From NCBI GenBank assembly GCA_964573885.1, contig CAZNLL010000093.1, positions 1 through 16,412 on the forward strand: a DNA stretch of 16,412 nucleotides. Direction: 5' to 3'. Below are positions 1 through 6,532 of this stretch, piece after piece; positions within the stretch are counted from its first letter, which is position 1; the number at the start of each line of letters is the position of its first letter. This DNA is from CAZNLL01 sp964573885 (GTDB lineage Bacteria; Desulfobacterota; DSM-4660; Desulfatiglandales; Desulfatiglandaceae). The notes beneath the pieces are model-generated. The model saw only the letters and a list, made by a program, of their open reading frames with translations. It ran no database searches and was not told where the DNA came from. The position numbers and the translations under genes are program-made.

Positions 1-1481
1 CCAGGGCTAATGGAGTACCCATCGAAACGGCCTACTTGAAGCACGGCGACCGAATTCAGTTGGGCCTGGCCAAGCTCACCTTTAAAGAAGAGGGCTCTAC
101 GGCCCATGAAGCGGCCAATTCCTTGGTTCTTACCACTGACGAAGATTATGAAAGCGGGGTTCAGCAGATCCTCAAGAGCAGCCCCCTGGAGAGCCACGGC
201 GGCTCCGAAGAGCTGCTGCTCCAGATCCGGGACAGCAAGGAGATCCGGACACGGGAAAACAACCTGGTACAGGCAGGCGCAGATAAGGACTCCCAGGAAT
301 ATCTTGCCCGGCTGGCGAGGACCAACAGGGTCCTCTTCGTCCTCTATGAGCTCAGTCAGCAGTTGAATCAGCTCTACGACTTGCAAGAGCTGCTCAGAAA
401 GATCTTGGACCTGATTTTTATGGTCATTGATGCGGATTATGGTTTTCTCATCCTGACCAGCGGTCACAAGGGCGATGAACTGATCCCTGTCGTGGTGAAG
501 CACAAGGGCGACCGCATGACCGGCCAGAGAGAAATCAGAGCAAGCCGGACCCTCATTGATAAGGTGATCCATGACAAGGTAGCCCTCCTCACTTCCAATG
601 CCATGGCCGACTCCCGTTTGGACGGGGCCCAAAGCGTTATGCTTCGCCAGATCAGATCCGCCATTTGCGTCCCTTTGTGGCAAAAGGGCCAGATTATCGG
701 GGTCATCCAACTGGAGAGTGTGAGGCTCGATAACCAGTTCACACAGGACGATCTTGAACTGCTCAAGGCCATTGGAAGCCAGACAGCCATGGTTATTGAG
801 CAGGCCGCCTTGAATGAACAGATCCGGGAAGAGGAACGGATGCGGAGCCGGCTGGAGCGTTTCCACTCCCCCCAGATCATTGAAATGATCCTCAAGGGGG
901 GGCAGGAAACCAAAGAAGACATTATGGAACCCAAGGAACTCACGGCCACCATCCTCTTTACAGACATAATCGGGTTCACACACCTCGCGGAAACCATGCC
1001 GGCCCGGGAGGTCAATATCCTCCTAAACCGCTACTTCTCGCGCATGACCGACGCCATCTTCAGCCACGACGGGACCCTGGATAAATATATCGGTGACGGC
1101 ATGATGGCCGTGTTTGGTCCCCCCGTGGAAAAGAGAGACGATGCAGAGAGATGTATCCAGGCAGCCCTTGAAATCAGGCGGCAGCTGTCCAACATGATGC
1201 AAGAAATCAGCGAGGAAAGAAGGTTTGACATCCGAATCGGGATCAACACAGGCCGCGTGGTGGCAGGTAATATCGGCTCTCCCAAAAGGATGGATTACAC
1301 GGTGATTGGTGATCCCGTCAATATGGCCTCCCGGCTGGAGTCCATAGCCGGGCCCAATCAGATTCTCATTGGAGAAGAGACCTTCAGGCGGGTCAAAGGC
1401 AAGTTTAAGATCCAGAGGGTGGGCGCCAAAAAGGTGCGTGGGAAAAGTTCCGAAATCATGGTCTATGAAGTCCTGGGGTGA
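1..1481 (+). CDS. FHA-GAF-class III adenylate cyclase, N-terminus cut off by the window edge
   Basis: The reading frame is open to the left edge (first full codon at 3). A TTG at 36 could be read as a start but is internal: codons before and after it spell the end of a FHA domain, with the NG pair (9-14) and the HGDRIQLG strand. Counting from that TTG, a GAF domain spans about residues 113-262, a short helical linker follows, and the cyclase domain covers about 302-478. The cyclase has both metal aspartates (D310 in FTDIIGF, D354 in YIGDG), the ATP-specifying pair K350 and D426, and the transition-state pair N429/R433. It is therefore expected to be an active adenylate cyclase making cAMP in the cytoplasm. 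In this family FHA binds phosphothreonine and GAF binds a small ligand or mediates dimerisation; the actual inputs are unknown. Its stop lies 13 bases from the stop of the convergent PAS gene, and no clear terminator lies between. Confidence 0.93.
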   Translation, partial: RANGVPIETAYLKHGDRIQLGLAKLTFKEEGSTAHEAANSLVLTTDEDYESGVQQILKSSPLESHGGSEELLLQIRDSKEIRTRENNLVQAGADKDSQEYLARLARTNRVLFVLYELSQQLNQLYDLQELLRKILDLIFMVIDADYGFLILTSGHKGDELIPVVVKHKGDRMTGQREIRASRTLIDKVIHDKVALLTSNAMADSRLDGAQSVMLRQIRSAICVPLWQKGQIIGVIQLESVRLDNQFTQDDLELLKAIGSQTAMVIEQAALNEQIREEERMRSRLERFHSPQIIEMILKGGQETKEDIMEPKELTATILFTDIIGFTHLAETMPAREVNILLNRYFSRMTDAIFSHDGTLDKYIGDGMMAVFGPPVEKRDDAERCIQAALEIRRQLSNMMQEISEERRFDIRIGINTGRVVAGNIGSPKRMDYTVIGDPVNMASRLESIAGPNQILIGEETFRRVKGKFKIQRVGAKKVRGKSSEIMVYEVLG

Positions 1482-1494
1482 GAGGATCCTCGCC

Positions 1495-2997
1495 CTATTC
1501 CTCCTTTCTGCGAATAAAAGAGGCGATGTTGCTCTTGAGCAGGTCGTATTCCTCCTTGAGTTTCTTCAGGTCCTCTTTGCTCTCTGCAGCGGACCGGTCC
1601 GAATGTTTCAGTCTCATCTTAAGGTCTGTAATATCTGTGGTGATCACCACACACCCCAGCATCTTTCCAGAAGAATCCTTCTCAGGATAGGCGTGGGCAG
1701 AGACGTAGACCCCCTTTCCTCCTCCGGCAATGAATTTCCATTCTTTTCCCCTGACCGATTCGCCCTTAAAGACCCGCATAACCGTATCCCTGAAATCACG
1801 GCGGTACTGCTTTGAAACAATGGGTAGAGGACCGTGTCCTATCATTTTGGATGAGGGGATACCGAAACGCTCTTCACAGGCCCGGTTCCAGACCGCCACC
1901 TTGCCTTGGGCGTCGACCTTAAATACGGGCAGCCCTGCCTCCTCCAGGCTGACAAAGGGATGAGAGGGATCTCCGGAAGCACTCTGCCCTTCTTCTCCCA
2001 TGTCTTGAATGGCCTGGACCACACCTCGCACCTTTCCTTCCTGGTCCCGGATAGGCGCCGTGCTCATGATCACCCTGGTACCGCCCTTCAAATAGGGGAG
2101 GAATCCCTCGGAGGAAAATCTTCCGCTCTCCGTCATGCTTGTCGCGGAATCCCCTCCAGAGAAACCTTCCGGGTCATCAAGCATTTTGTCGGCCAGGCTC
2201 CCTTCATTGTCCATAAAAAAGCCCTTCCAAACCCTTTTTCCAAGAATCTCACGAGCCGGGATACCGGAGATGTCCTGGCAGGCGCGGTTCCACTCTATGA
2301 CCCGGTGGCTGTGGTCCAGGACAAAGATAGGGACGGGCAATCTTTCCAAGATATGGTCCAGATACCTCCGGGAGTCCCTCAAGATCTCGGCCTTTCTCTC
2401 CTCCCTTTTGTAGGCGTCGTCTCTTTCGCTCTGAAAGAGGAAGCCCACAAGGAGTATGGTGAGGAGACCGAGGAGATAAAAGGCCAAGGCATAGGCCGGT
2501 GAGATCTCAGGGGGGATAAGGCTCGGGAAATGGTGGCCGGAACGGTAGAGGAACATGGCCAGGCCGCTTTCCGCAAATACCAGGCAGGCCCATATGGTTC
2601 CCCACATGTAACCGGCCAGAAAAATGGCCAGCACAATGAACACCCCGTTCCATATCCAGGAAAGGAGCAGGCATCCCCCGGCCGAGACACCTCCGCCCTT
2701 CCAGCGGAGAACCATCAGGAAGGCCCAGAGGATAAAGAGGGCCACATTGGCGGCCAACAGAGGTCTCTTTGTGAATCTGAGGAGGAAAATGACCCCGATT
2801 CCCAGGAGACCGGCAACCACACTGGTATAAAGGAGAAAAAAGGCCCCAATATAAAAATAAAAGAGCCCCAGGAATGGGGCCAGGACAACAAAGACCAGTT
2901 CAACAAGGTTGAGGGTTTTAATCCTCCTCATGGTCTCAGGGTCTCCCGCCCCTAAGCCGCTGGTGAGGAAGTTGGTCAACAAGGATTCAAGGTTCAT
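1495..2997 (-). CDS. Six-TM membrane protein with two PAS domains and no output domain
   Basis: This 500-residue protein starts with a hydrophobic region of about six membrane segments (roughly residues 31-50, 52-73, 80-97, 109-130, 132-150, 168-188). A short charged helix leads to PAS 1 (about 208-335, with the typical FVLD...VIEWNRA strand and a hydrophilic insert) and PAS 2 (about 347-458, VFKVD...VAVWNRACEE). It ends in a Lys/Glu-rich coiled coil (about 460-490). There is no HisKA, HATPase, GGDEF, cyclase or HTH domain, so any signal must pass by protein-protein contact or to a separately encoded kinase. The membrane region resembles sensor histidine kinase N-termini; the ligand is unknown. 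It is the last gene of the minus-strand pilin cluster but lies beyond a probable terminator (3034-3060), so it may be expressed by read-through or from its own weak promoter. The Shine-Dalgarno is poor. The coding assignment is firm; the function is open. Confidence 0.88.
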   Translation of the reverse strand: MNLESLLTNFLTSGLGAGDPETMRRIKTLNLVELVFVVLAPFLGLFYFYIGAFFLLYTSVVAGLLGIGVIFLLRFTKRPLLAANVALFILWAFLMVLRWKGGGVSAGGCLLLSWIWNGVFIVLAIFLAGYMWGTIWACLVFAESGLAMFLYRSGHHFPSLIPPEISPAYALAFYLLGLLTILLVGFLFQSERDDAYKREERKAEILRDSRRYLDHILERLPVPIFVLDHSHRVIEWNRACQDISGIPAREILGKRVWKGFFMDNEGSLADKMLDDPEGFSGGDSATSMTESGRFSSEGFLPYLKGGTRVIMSTAPIRDQEGKVRGVVQAIQDMGEEGQSASGDPSHPFVSLEEAGLPVFKVDAQGKVAVWNRACEERFGIPSSKMIGHGPLPIVSKQYRRDFRDTVMRVFKGESVRGKEWKFIAGGGKGVYVSAHAYPEKDSSGKMLGCVVITTDITDLKMRLKHSDRSAAESKEDLKKLKEEYDLLKSNIASFIRRKEE

Positions 2998-3033
2998 ACC
3001 GCTCTAGAGGAATCTCAGCCCGCTAATGGTGAT

Positions 3034-3060
3034 AAAAAAGGCCTCCCGAATGCCGAAAGG
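3034..3060 (-). terminator. Rho-independent terminator after the pilin-like gene
   Basis: On the minus strand a 7-bp stem (CCTTTCG / CGGGAGG, two G-U pairs, 5-base loop GCATT) is followed by CC and six T. It lies 24 bases past the stop of the pilin-like gene and 36 bases before the PAS gene start. It would end, or partly end, the zinc-finger/pilin transcript. Confidence 0.55.
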
Positions 3061-3084
3061 TGGCAGGAATTGATCCCATGGCCC

Positions 3085-3543
3085 TCAGAAGGTCATGAGC
3101 TCTACATTCCCCTTGGTATTCAGCACTCCCATCAGGTTTCTTGTCCCGTCCTTGAAAAGGGGAAAGGCCTGGTCTGCTGAGGAAATAGTGACTTTAAAGG
3201 TAGGGGGATCCCCCTTGGGCTCGTTTTGAATGATGTAGTCCAGGAAGTGACCCACCGGGATGGTGATGTTAAGGGCCTCCCTCAGTTCCAAAATTGCCTC
3301 CTTGTCCGCCGGATCATCATGCCAAATCTTGATAGGGGTACTGTCAGGGGGATAGAACGTCTCTTTTTCCAAGAAATACATGATTTGGGCGTCCATGATC
3401 CGCTTCATCATGGTGGTGGCCTCTGAACCATAGGCCCGCTGCTGAAAGGTCCTGTAAAGGGGCATGGCGGTTGCGCTCATGATCCCCACAATGGCGATGA
3501 CCGCCAGCAGTTCCACCAGGGTAAAGCCTTTTTCTCGTCTCAT
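3085..3543 (-). CDS. Type IV pilin / pseudopilin-like protein
   Basis: The 152-residue product begins MRREKG and then FTLVELL, the classic class III prepilin signal. Cleavage is expected between G6 and F7 with methylation of F7, and the conserved Glu sits at mature position 5 (E11). A hydrophobic N-terminal helix follows (about 7-30), then an alpha-1 extension (SEATTMMKRIMDAQIMYF) and a small globular domain without cysteines. It should be processed by a prepilin peptidase and built into a pilus or type II secretion pseudopilus by the ATPase encoded upstream. Length fits a pilin or GspG/GspH-type pseudopilin; sequence alone does not decide between major and minor subunit. Its ATG directly abuts the TAA of the preceding gene (TAAATG), and a strong Shine-Dalgarno (GAAGGAGGG) lies inside that gene's 3' end, so the two are cotranscribed and probably coupled. 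Confidence 0.92.
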   Translation of the reverse strand: MRREKGFTLVELLAVIAIVGIMSATAMPLYRTFQQRAYGSEATTMMKRIMDAQIMYFLEKETFYPPDSTPIKIWHDDPADKEAILELREALNITIPVGHFLDYIIQNEPKGDPPTFKVTISSADQAFPLFKDGTRNLMGVLNTKGNVELMTF

Positions 3544-4140
3544 TTAGGCACCCTCCTTCACAGAAGGGACGTATTCGATCCCACCGGCCGTAAGGACCGG
3601 ATTCATTTCACCCTTTTCAGGGGCGGCAAGGGAGAGGCGGTACCCCACCCGAGAATCCCTGGTATATTTGAGCCTGTTCAAGTAAACAAGGTCAGGTTCC
3701 TTCAGGTCAACATACTTGGGAACGAGATCGGACAGGGTGGAGGGGTAAGTGTTGTTCTCATAATGGGCGTACCGCTTGAGGGCCCCGTCCACCATAAAAA
3801 GGAGGACCCGGCCCTCCTTGGCAAACTCGGCCGCCTTTCCCGGTGCGGCCTGTCCCCCGAACAAGATCACCCCCCACATGACCACGATCAGGACGGATGA
3901 GACCACCAGGAAGTATTGAAAGGGGCCGAAGGCCCATTTTTTCTTCTTCTTCTTTTCAATGGCCTTTGCCTTTTTTTCCTTCAGGCCCGAACCGATCTCG
4001 GACACGGACTGGAGCATGGCGCATTGAAAACAGCAAAAGACCCCCGGCTTGACTTCTTCGCCACACTCGTGGCAGAGAGGCGCGTTACACACCGAACAGG
4101 TGTGTTCTGCTTCTCGATCTGGATGGTTTTTACACTTCAT
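3544..4140 (-). CDS. B-box-type zinc finger, single TM helix, pilin-like C-terminal domain
   Basis: The 198-residue product has three parts. Residues 3-40 form a bacterial B-box-like zinc finger (C3, H6, C15, C18, C23, C26, C36/C37, C40). A very Lys-rich stretch (about 55-69, positive-inside) precedes one membrane helix (about 73-95). Residues 108-175 resemble the globular part of GspG-type pseudopilins: a helix with ALKRYAHYENNTYPSTLSDLVPKYVDL-type spacing, then beta strands (only short segments matched by eye). It has no prepilin peptidase site, so it should stay membrane-anchored with the zinc finger in the cytoplasm and the pilin-like domain in the periplasm. It sits directly upstream of, and abuts, a true pilin-like gene. 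An adaptor or assembly role in pilus/pseudopilus biogenesis is inferred. Its own Shine-Dalgarno is weak. Confidence 0.85.
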   Translation of the reverse strand: MKCKNHPDREAEHTCSVCNAPLCHECGEEVKPGVFCCFQCAMLQSVSEIGSGLKEKKAKAIEKKKKKKWAFGPFQYFLVVSSVLIVVMWGVILFGGQAAPGKAAEFAKEGRVLLFMVDGALKRYAHYENNTYPSTLSDLVPKYVDLKEPDLVYLNRLKYTRDSRVGYRLSLAAPEKGEMNPVLTAGGIEYVPSVKEGA

Positions 4141-4249
4141 TGAACCGCTATGTATGCTCGCAGGGATTCATGCTGACCGGCACTCAACCGCCATCGCCTG
4201 CCTCAAAACCTTGACCCTGGACCCTGAATACGATGCCAAAATAATTGAG

Positions 4250-4277
4250 GTTATACAATAAATATTATTTCAGTCAA
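4250..4277 (-). promoter_or_regulatory. Putative sigma70-type promoter for the zinc-finger/pilin genes
   Basis: On the minus strand TTGACT (4277-4272), a 16-base AT-rich spacer and TATAAC (4255-4250) match the -35 and -10 consensus at five of six positions each. It lies just after the ATPase stop and would give a leader of about 100 bases before the start at 4140. This suggests the pilin genes have their own promoter instead of depending only on ATPase transcription. Confidence 0.55.
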
Positions 4278-4300
4278 GGCATAAGGTGAGGAGCCCCGGA

Positions 4301-6223
4301 TCAGTCGGAAACCTCTGGTTTCAGATCATTCCTGCAATAGGGGCAGACCAGCCAGTCCGGCTGGACGATCCGGCCACAGGAATCACACATGGGAACCAGG
4401 GGCTGTTTACAGAAAGGACAATCCTTGAAGTCCAAACTGACCGCCTTACCGCAGCTGGCACAGACGGTGGTTAATTCCTCTTTTTCATAGACCGCCTTTA
4501 ACACCTCTTCAATGGTGGTGATCCCGCTTCGAATGCTCTCGAGACCGCTGTGCCCCAGGGTCTTCATGCCCGTGGCCATGGCCGCGGCCCGTACGGTGTC
4601 GGCAGTGGCCCCGGCTTGGATCAGTTCCCTGATCTTATACCCCATAATGAGGACTTCCTCAATGGTGGTACGGCCCATAAAACCCGTTTTGTTGCATTTT
4701 TCACAGCCCGCTCCCCGGTAAAATTTAAAAGGCAGTTCCTCTTGGTTCATACTGAGTCGTGAAAGAAGATCGGTATTGGGGACATATTCCTCTTTACAAT
4801 AGGGGCAGATCTTGCGTACCAGACGCTGGGCAACCACCCCTATGACGGAAGAGGCGATGAGAAAGGCCGGCATGCCGATATCCGAGAGTCGCGTGATGGC
4901 GGTGGGGGCGTCATTGGTGTGGAGGGTTGAAAGGACCAAATGGCCCGTGAGGGATGCCTGGAGCGCTATCTCGGCGGTCTCCTCATCCCTGATTTCCCCG
5001 ACCATGATCACATTGGGATCCTGTCTTAAAATGGAACGAAGGATAAAGGGAAAGGTAAGCCCCACCTTCTCGTTTATCTGCACCTGGTTGATGCCATCCA
5101 GCTCATACTCCACGGGGTCTTCAACGGTAATGATATTGAATTCCTCGGAGCGGATCTCCCTCATGCACCCGTAAAGGGTTGAGGTCTTTCCGCTCCCTGT
5201 GGGTCCCGTGATAAGAATCATCCCCTGGGGCCGCTTGATAAAACTCTTGATATTTCTAAGGTTTTCCAGGCTGAACCCGAGCTGATCCAGGCTAAGGTAG
5301 GCCTGTCCCTTGTTCAGGATACGGATCACCGCTTTTTCACCATAAAAGGTGGGGAGGGTGGAGACCCGTAAATCCACGGCCAGGTTTTTGGCCTTGACCT
5401 TGATACGACCGTCCTGGGGCAGACGCCTCTCCGCAATGTCCATGCCCCCCAGGACCTTTATACGGGAAATAATGATGGGCTGGGTCCACTTGGGCAGCTT
5501 TAGGGCGTCCTGAAGGACCCCGTCGATTCGGTTCCTCACTCTGACCTGATTTTCTTGGGCCTCAATGTGGACATCACTGGCATTCTTTTTGATGGCATTC
5601 CTAATGATCAGGTCCACCATCTTGACAAAGGGTGAGTCCTGAGATTGATCCGGTTCCTCTTCTTCCACCACTTCCTCTCCCGGATAAAATTCCAGGAACT
5701 CGTCGCCTCCCAGTTCACTGGTGACTTCAGCCATGGACTTCTCCGGGTGATAGTGGGCGGCGAGTCGATCAAAAATCTGGGTGGAAGTGGAAATAGCCGG
5801 AAGGATGTTAAACCCCGTGATGAACTGGAGTTCTTTCATCATATTGAGGTCAAGGGGGTCGGCCATGGCCACATAGAGGACGTTGTTCTTCTTGTCTATG
5901 GGAATACAGGCGTATTTCTTACATTCCGCCTCCGGGATGGCTTCAATAACCTCCTTTTTGATGGCATAATCCCTGAGGTCCATAAAGGGGATCTTGAGCT
6001 GCATGGCCAGTGCAAAGGCCATCTCCTCTTCAGAAATGAGGTCCATGTTGACCAGGACCTCTCCCAAACGCTTTCCCGACCCCTTTTGCGCGTCCAGGGC
6101 CTCTGTCAGCTTATCCCGGGTGAGGAGCCCTGTCTCCACCAGGAGTTCTCCCAGCCTCCTGCGGTCTACGAAATTCTTTCTGTCTTTGGTACCCTGTATG
6201 CGCTTGACCCTTGGTTCCGCCAT
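4301..6223 (-). CDS. pilB: PilB/GspE-family secretion ATPase with MshEN domain and C-terminal double zinc ribbon
   Basis: This cytoplasmic hexameric ATPase family powers type IV pilus extension or type II secretion. Residues 22-80 form a MshEN (T2SSE_N) domain with two RLGE repeats and AQ/MQ ends, the pattern known to bind c-di-GMP in this family. The ATPase core follows: Walker A GPTGSGKT (340-347), Walker B region with the VGEIRDEET Asp/Glu box (408-416), His box (428-438) and the CxxC...CxxC zinc site typical of PilB/GspE (C473, C476, C507, C510). The core ends near 582. Unusually, about 50 more residues hold two zinc ribbons (C588/C591/C602/C605 and C613/C616/C627/C630). At 640 residues it is longer than the usual 560-570. 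Pilus versus secretion role cannot be settled here, because no PilC, PilQ or GspF lies in the window. It heads the minus-strand cluster; the neighbouring pilin-like gene supports the assignment. The Shine-Dalgarno is weak. Confidence 0.93.
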   Translation of the reverse strand: MAEPRVKRIQGTKDRKNFVDRRRLGELLVETGLLTRDKLTEALDAQKGSGKRLGEVLVNMDLISEEEMAFALAMQLKIPFMDLRDYAIKKEVIEAIPEAECKKYACIPIDKKNNVLYVAMADPLDLNMMKELQFITGFNILPAISTSTQIFDRLAAHYHPEKSMAEVTSELGGDEFLEFYPGEEVVEEEEPDQSQDSPFVKMVDLIIRNAIKKNASDVHIEAQENQVRVRNRIDGVLQDALKLPKWTQPIIISRIKVLGGMDIAERRLPQDGRIKVKAKNLAVDLRVSTLPTFYGEKAVIRILNKGQAYLSLDQLGFSLENLRNIKSFIKRPQGMILITGPTGSGKTSTLYGCMREIRSEEFNIITVEDPVEYELDGINQVQINEKVGLTFPFILRSILRQDPNVIMVGEIRDEETAEIALQASLTGHLVLSTLHTNDAPTAITRLSDIGMPAFLIASSVIGVVAQRLVRKICPYCKEEYVPNTDLLSRLSMNQEELPFKFYRGAGCEKCNKTGFMGRTTIEEVLIMGYKIRELIQAGATADTVRAAAMATGMKTLGHSGLESIRSGITTIEEVLKAVYEKEELTTVCASCGKAVSLDFKDCPFCKQPLVPMCDSCGRIVQPDWLVCPYCRNDLKPEVSD

Positions 6224-6397
6224 AAGGAAGATGCCTTTTGAACCTTAATGATTTCTCTGTAAGCCTCTTAATTAAATGGAATTTAACACGTTATTTGACC
6301 GCATTCAAGAGAAATAGTGAAGTGCCGCTTTTTACCTCTCCGCTGCGGGCCCCCAATCTCTCAAATTCCTCGCCCAAGCAGCCTTTATTAGACCGGC

Positions 6398-6426
6398 CAA
6401 GGCAGGCGAAGGCCTTGTTTTTTTTT
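6398..6426 (+). terminator. Terminator-like hairpin with T9 tract, no obvious upstream gene on this strand
   Basis: CAAGGC (6398-6403) pairs perfectly with GCCTTG (6412-6417) across an 8-base loop and is followed by nine T. The shape is that of a rho-independent terminator for plus-strand transcription, although no plus-strand gene precedes it. It could end an antisense or small RNA, or insulate the kinase promoter whose -35 box starts inside the T tract. Confidence 0.4.
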
Positions 6427-6451
6427 GACATTACATACCTCTTCTGATAAT
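6425..6451 (+). promoter_or_regulatory. Putative promoter of the CHASE2-kinase gene
   Basis: An exact -35 hexamer TTGACA lies at 6425-6430. The best -10 is GATAAT (6446-6451, five of six matches) at a short 15-base spacing; TAATTT (6448-6453) at 17 bases is a weaker alternative. Transcription would start near 6458 and give a leader of about 70 bases. The -35 is convincing and the -10 less so. Confidence 0.4.
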
Positions 6452-6482
6452 TTTTCTAAGCTTATCCATATTGTCAGGAAAG

Positions 6483-6510
6483 CCTCCCCGGGGCAGACAC
6501 GACCGGGAGG
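6483..6510 (+). promoter_or_regulatory. Leader hairpin that hides the Shine-Dalgarno
   Basis: CCTCCCCGG (6483-6491, one bulged C) pairs with CCGGGAGG (6503-6510) over an 11-base loop. The right arm contains GGGAGG, the only strong Shine-Dalgarno in front of the kinase. When folded, ribosome binding should be blocked. An alternative short pairing of GCCT (6482-6485) with AGGC (6514-6517) would compete with the left arm. The pairing is directly visible; regulation by temperature, a ligand or a protein is inferred. Confidence 0.45.
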
Positions 6511-6517
6511 TAAAGGC

Positions 6518-6532
6518 ATGCCACTGAAATGA
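6518..6532 (+). CDS. Four-codon leader ORF (MPLK) overlapping the kinase start
   Basis: ATG CCA CTG AAA TGA begins 7 bases after the GGGAGG Shine-Dalgarno, an ideal distance. Its TGA overlaps the kinase ATG (ATGA, 6529-6532). The kinase ATG itself is 18 bases from that Shine-Dalgarno, and its frame has no other start codon before an upstream stop at 6511. The layout suggests that ribosomes initiate on the mini-ORF and re-initiate on the kinase. Whether the peptide is really made is unknown. Confidence 0.35.
   Translation: MPLK

Larger units (their letters stand above)
6224..6528. other. Divergent intergenic region between the PilB-like and CHASE2-kinase genes
   Basis: No protein gene is convincing here. 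The left part, AT-rich around 6240-6300, should contain the ATPase promoter, but no box pair stands out. From 6398 on, signals crowd together on the plus strand: a terminator-like hairpin with a T tract, an exact TTGACA, a hairpin holding the Shine-Dalgarno, and a four-codon ORF. They are listed separately. Confidence 0.6.

Noticed and set aside
36..1481. TTG at 36 as the true start of the cyclase gene
   Set aside because: Codons 5' of it continue the FHA domain in frame to the window edge, so the gene begins outside the window.
1482..1491. Perfect palindrome GAGGATCCTC between the converging cyclase and PAS genes
   Set aside because: There is no loop or T run, so it is not a terminator; a 10-base palindrome can occur by chance.
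1906..2502. A 198-codon plus-strand open frame opposite the PAS gene
   Set aside because: The minus-strand gene has clear PAS motifs and membrane helices, while this frame has none; it is a shadow.
5645..6241. A 198-codon plus-strand open frame opposite the PilB-like gene
   Set aside because: It lies entirely antisense to the well-supported ATPase apart from the last bases, shows no domain, and mirrors the codon pattern of the real gene.
6238..6447. A 69-codon plus-strand open frame in the pilB-kinase gap
   Set aside because: No Shine-Dalgarno is seen, it runs through the terminator-like hairpin and T tract, and the product has no features.
6476..6522. Resemblance of the kinase leader (AAAGCCTCC) to a c-di-GMP-I riboswitch
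   Set aside because: The second helix with its GGUAGC receptor and the flanking conserved bases are missing; only a simple hairpin can be supported.
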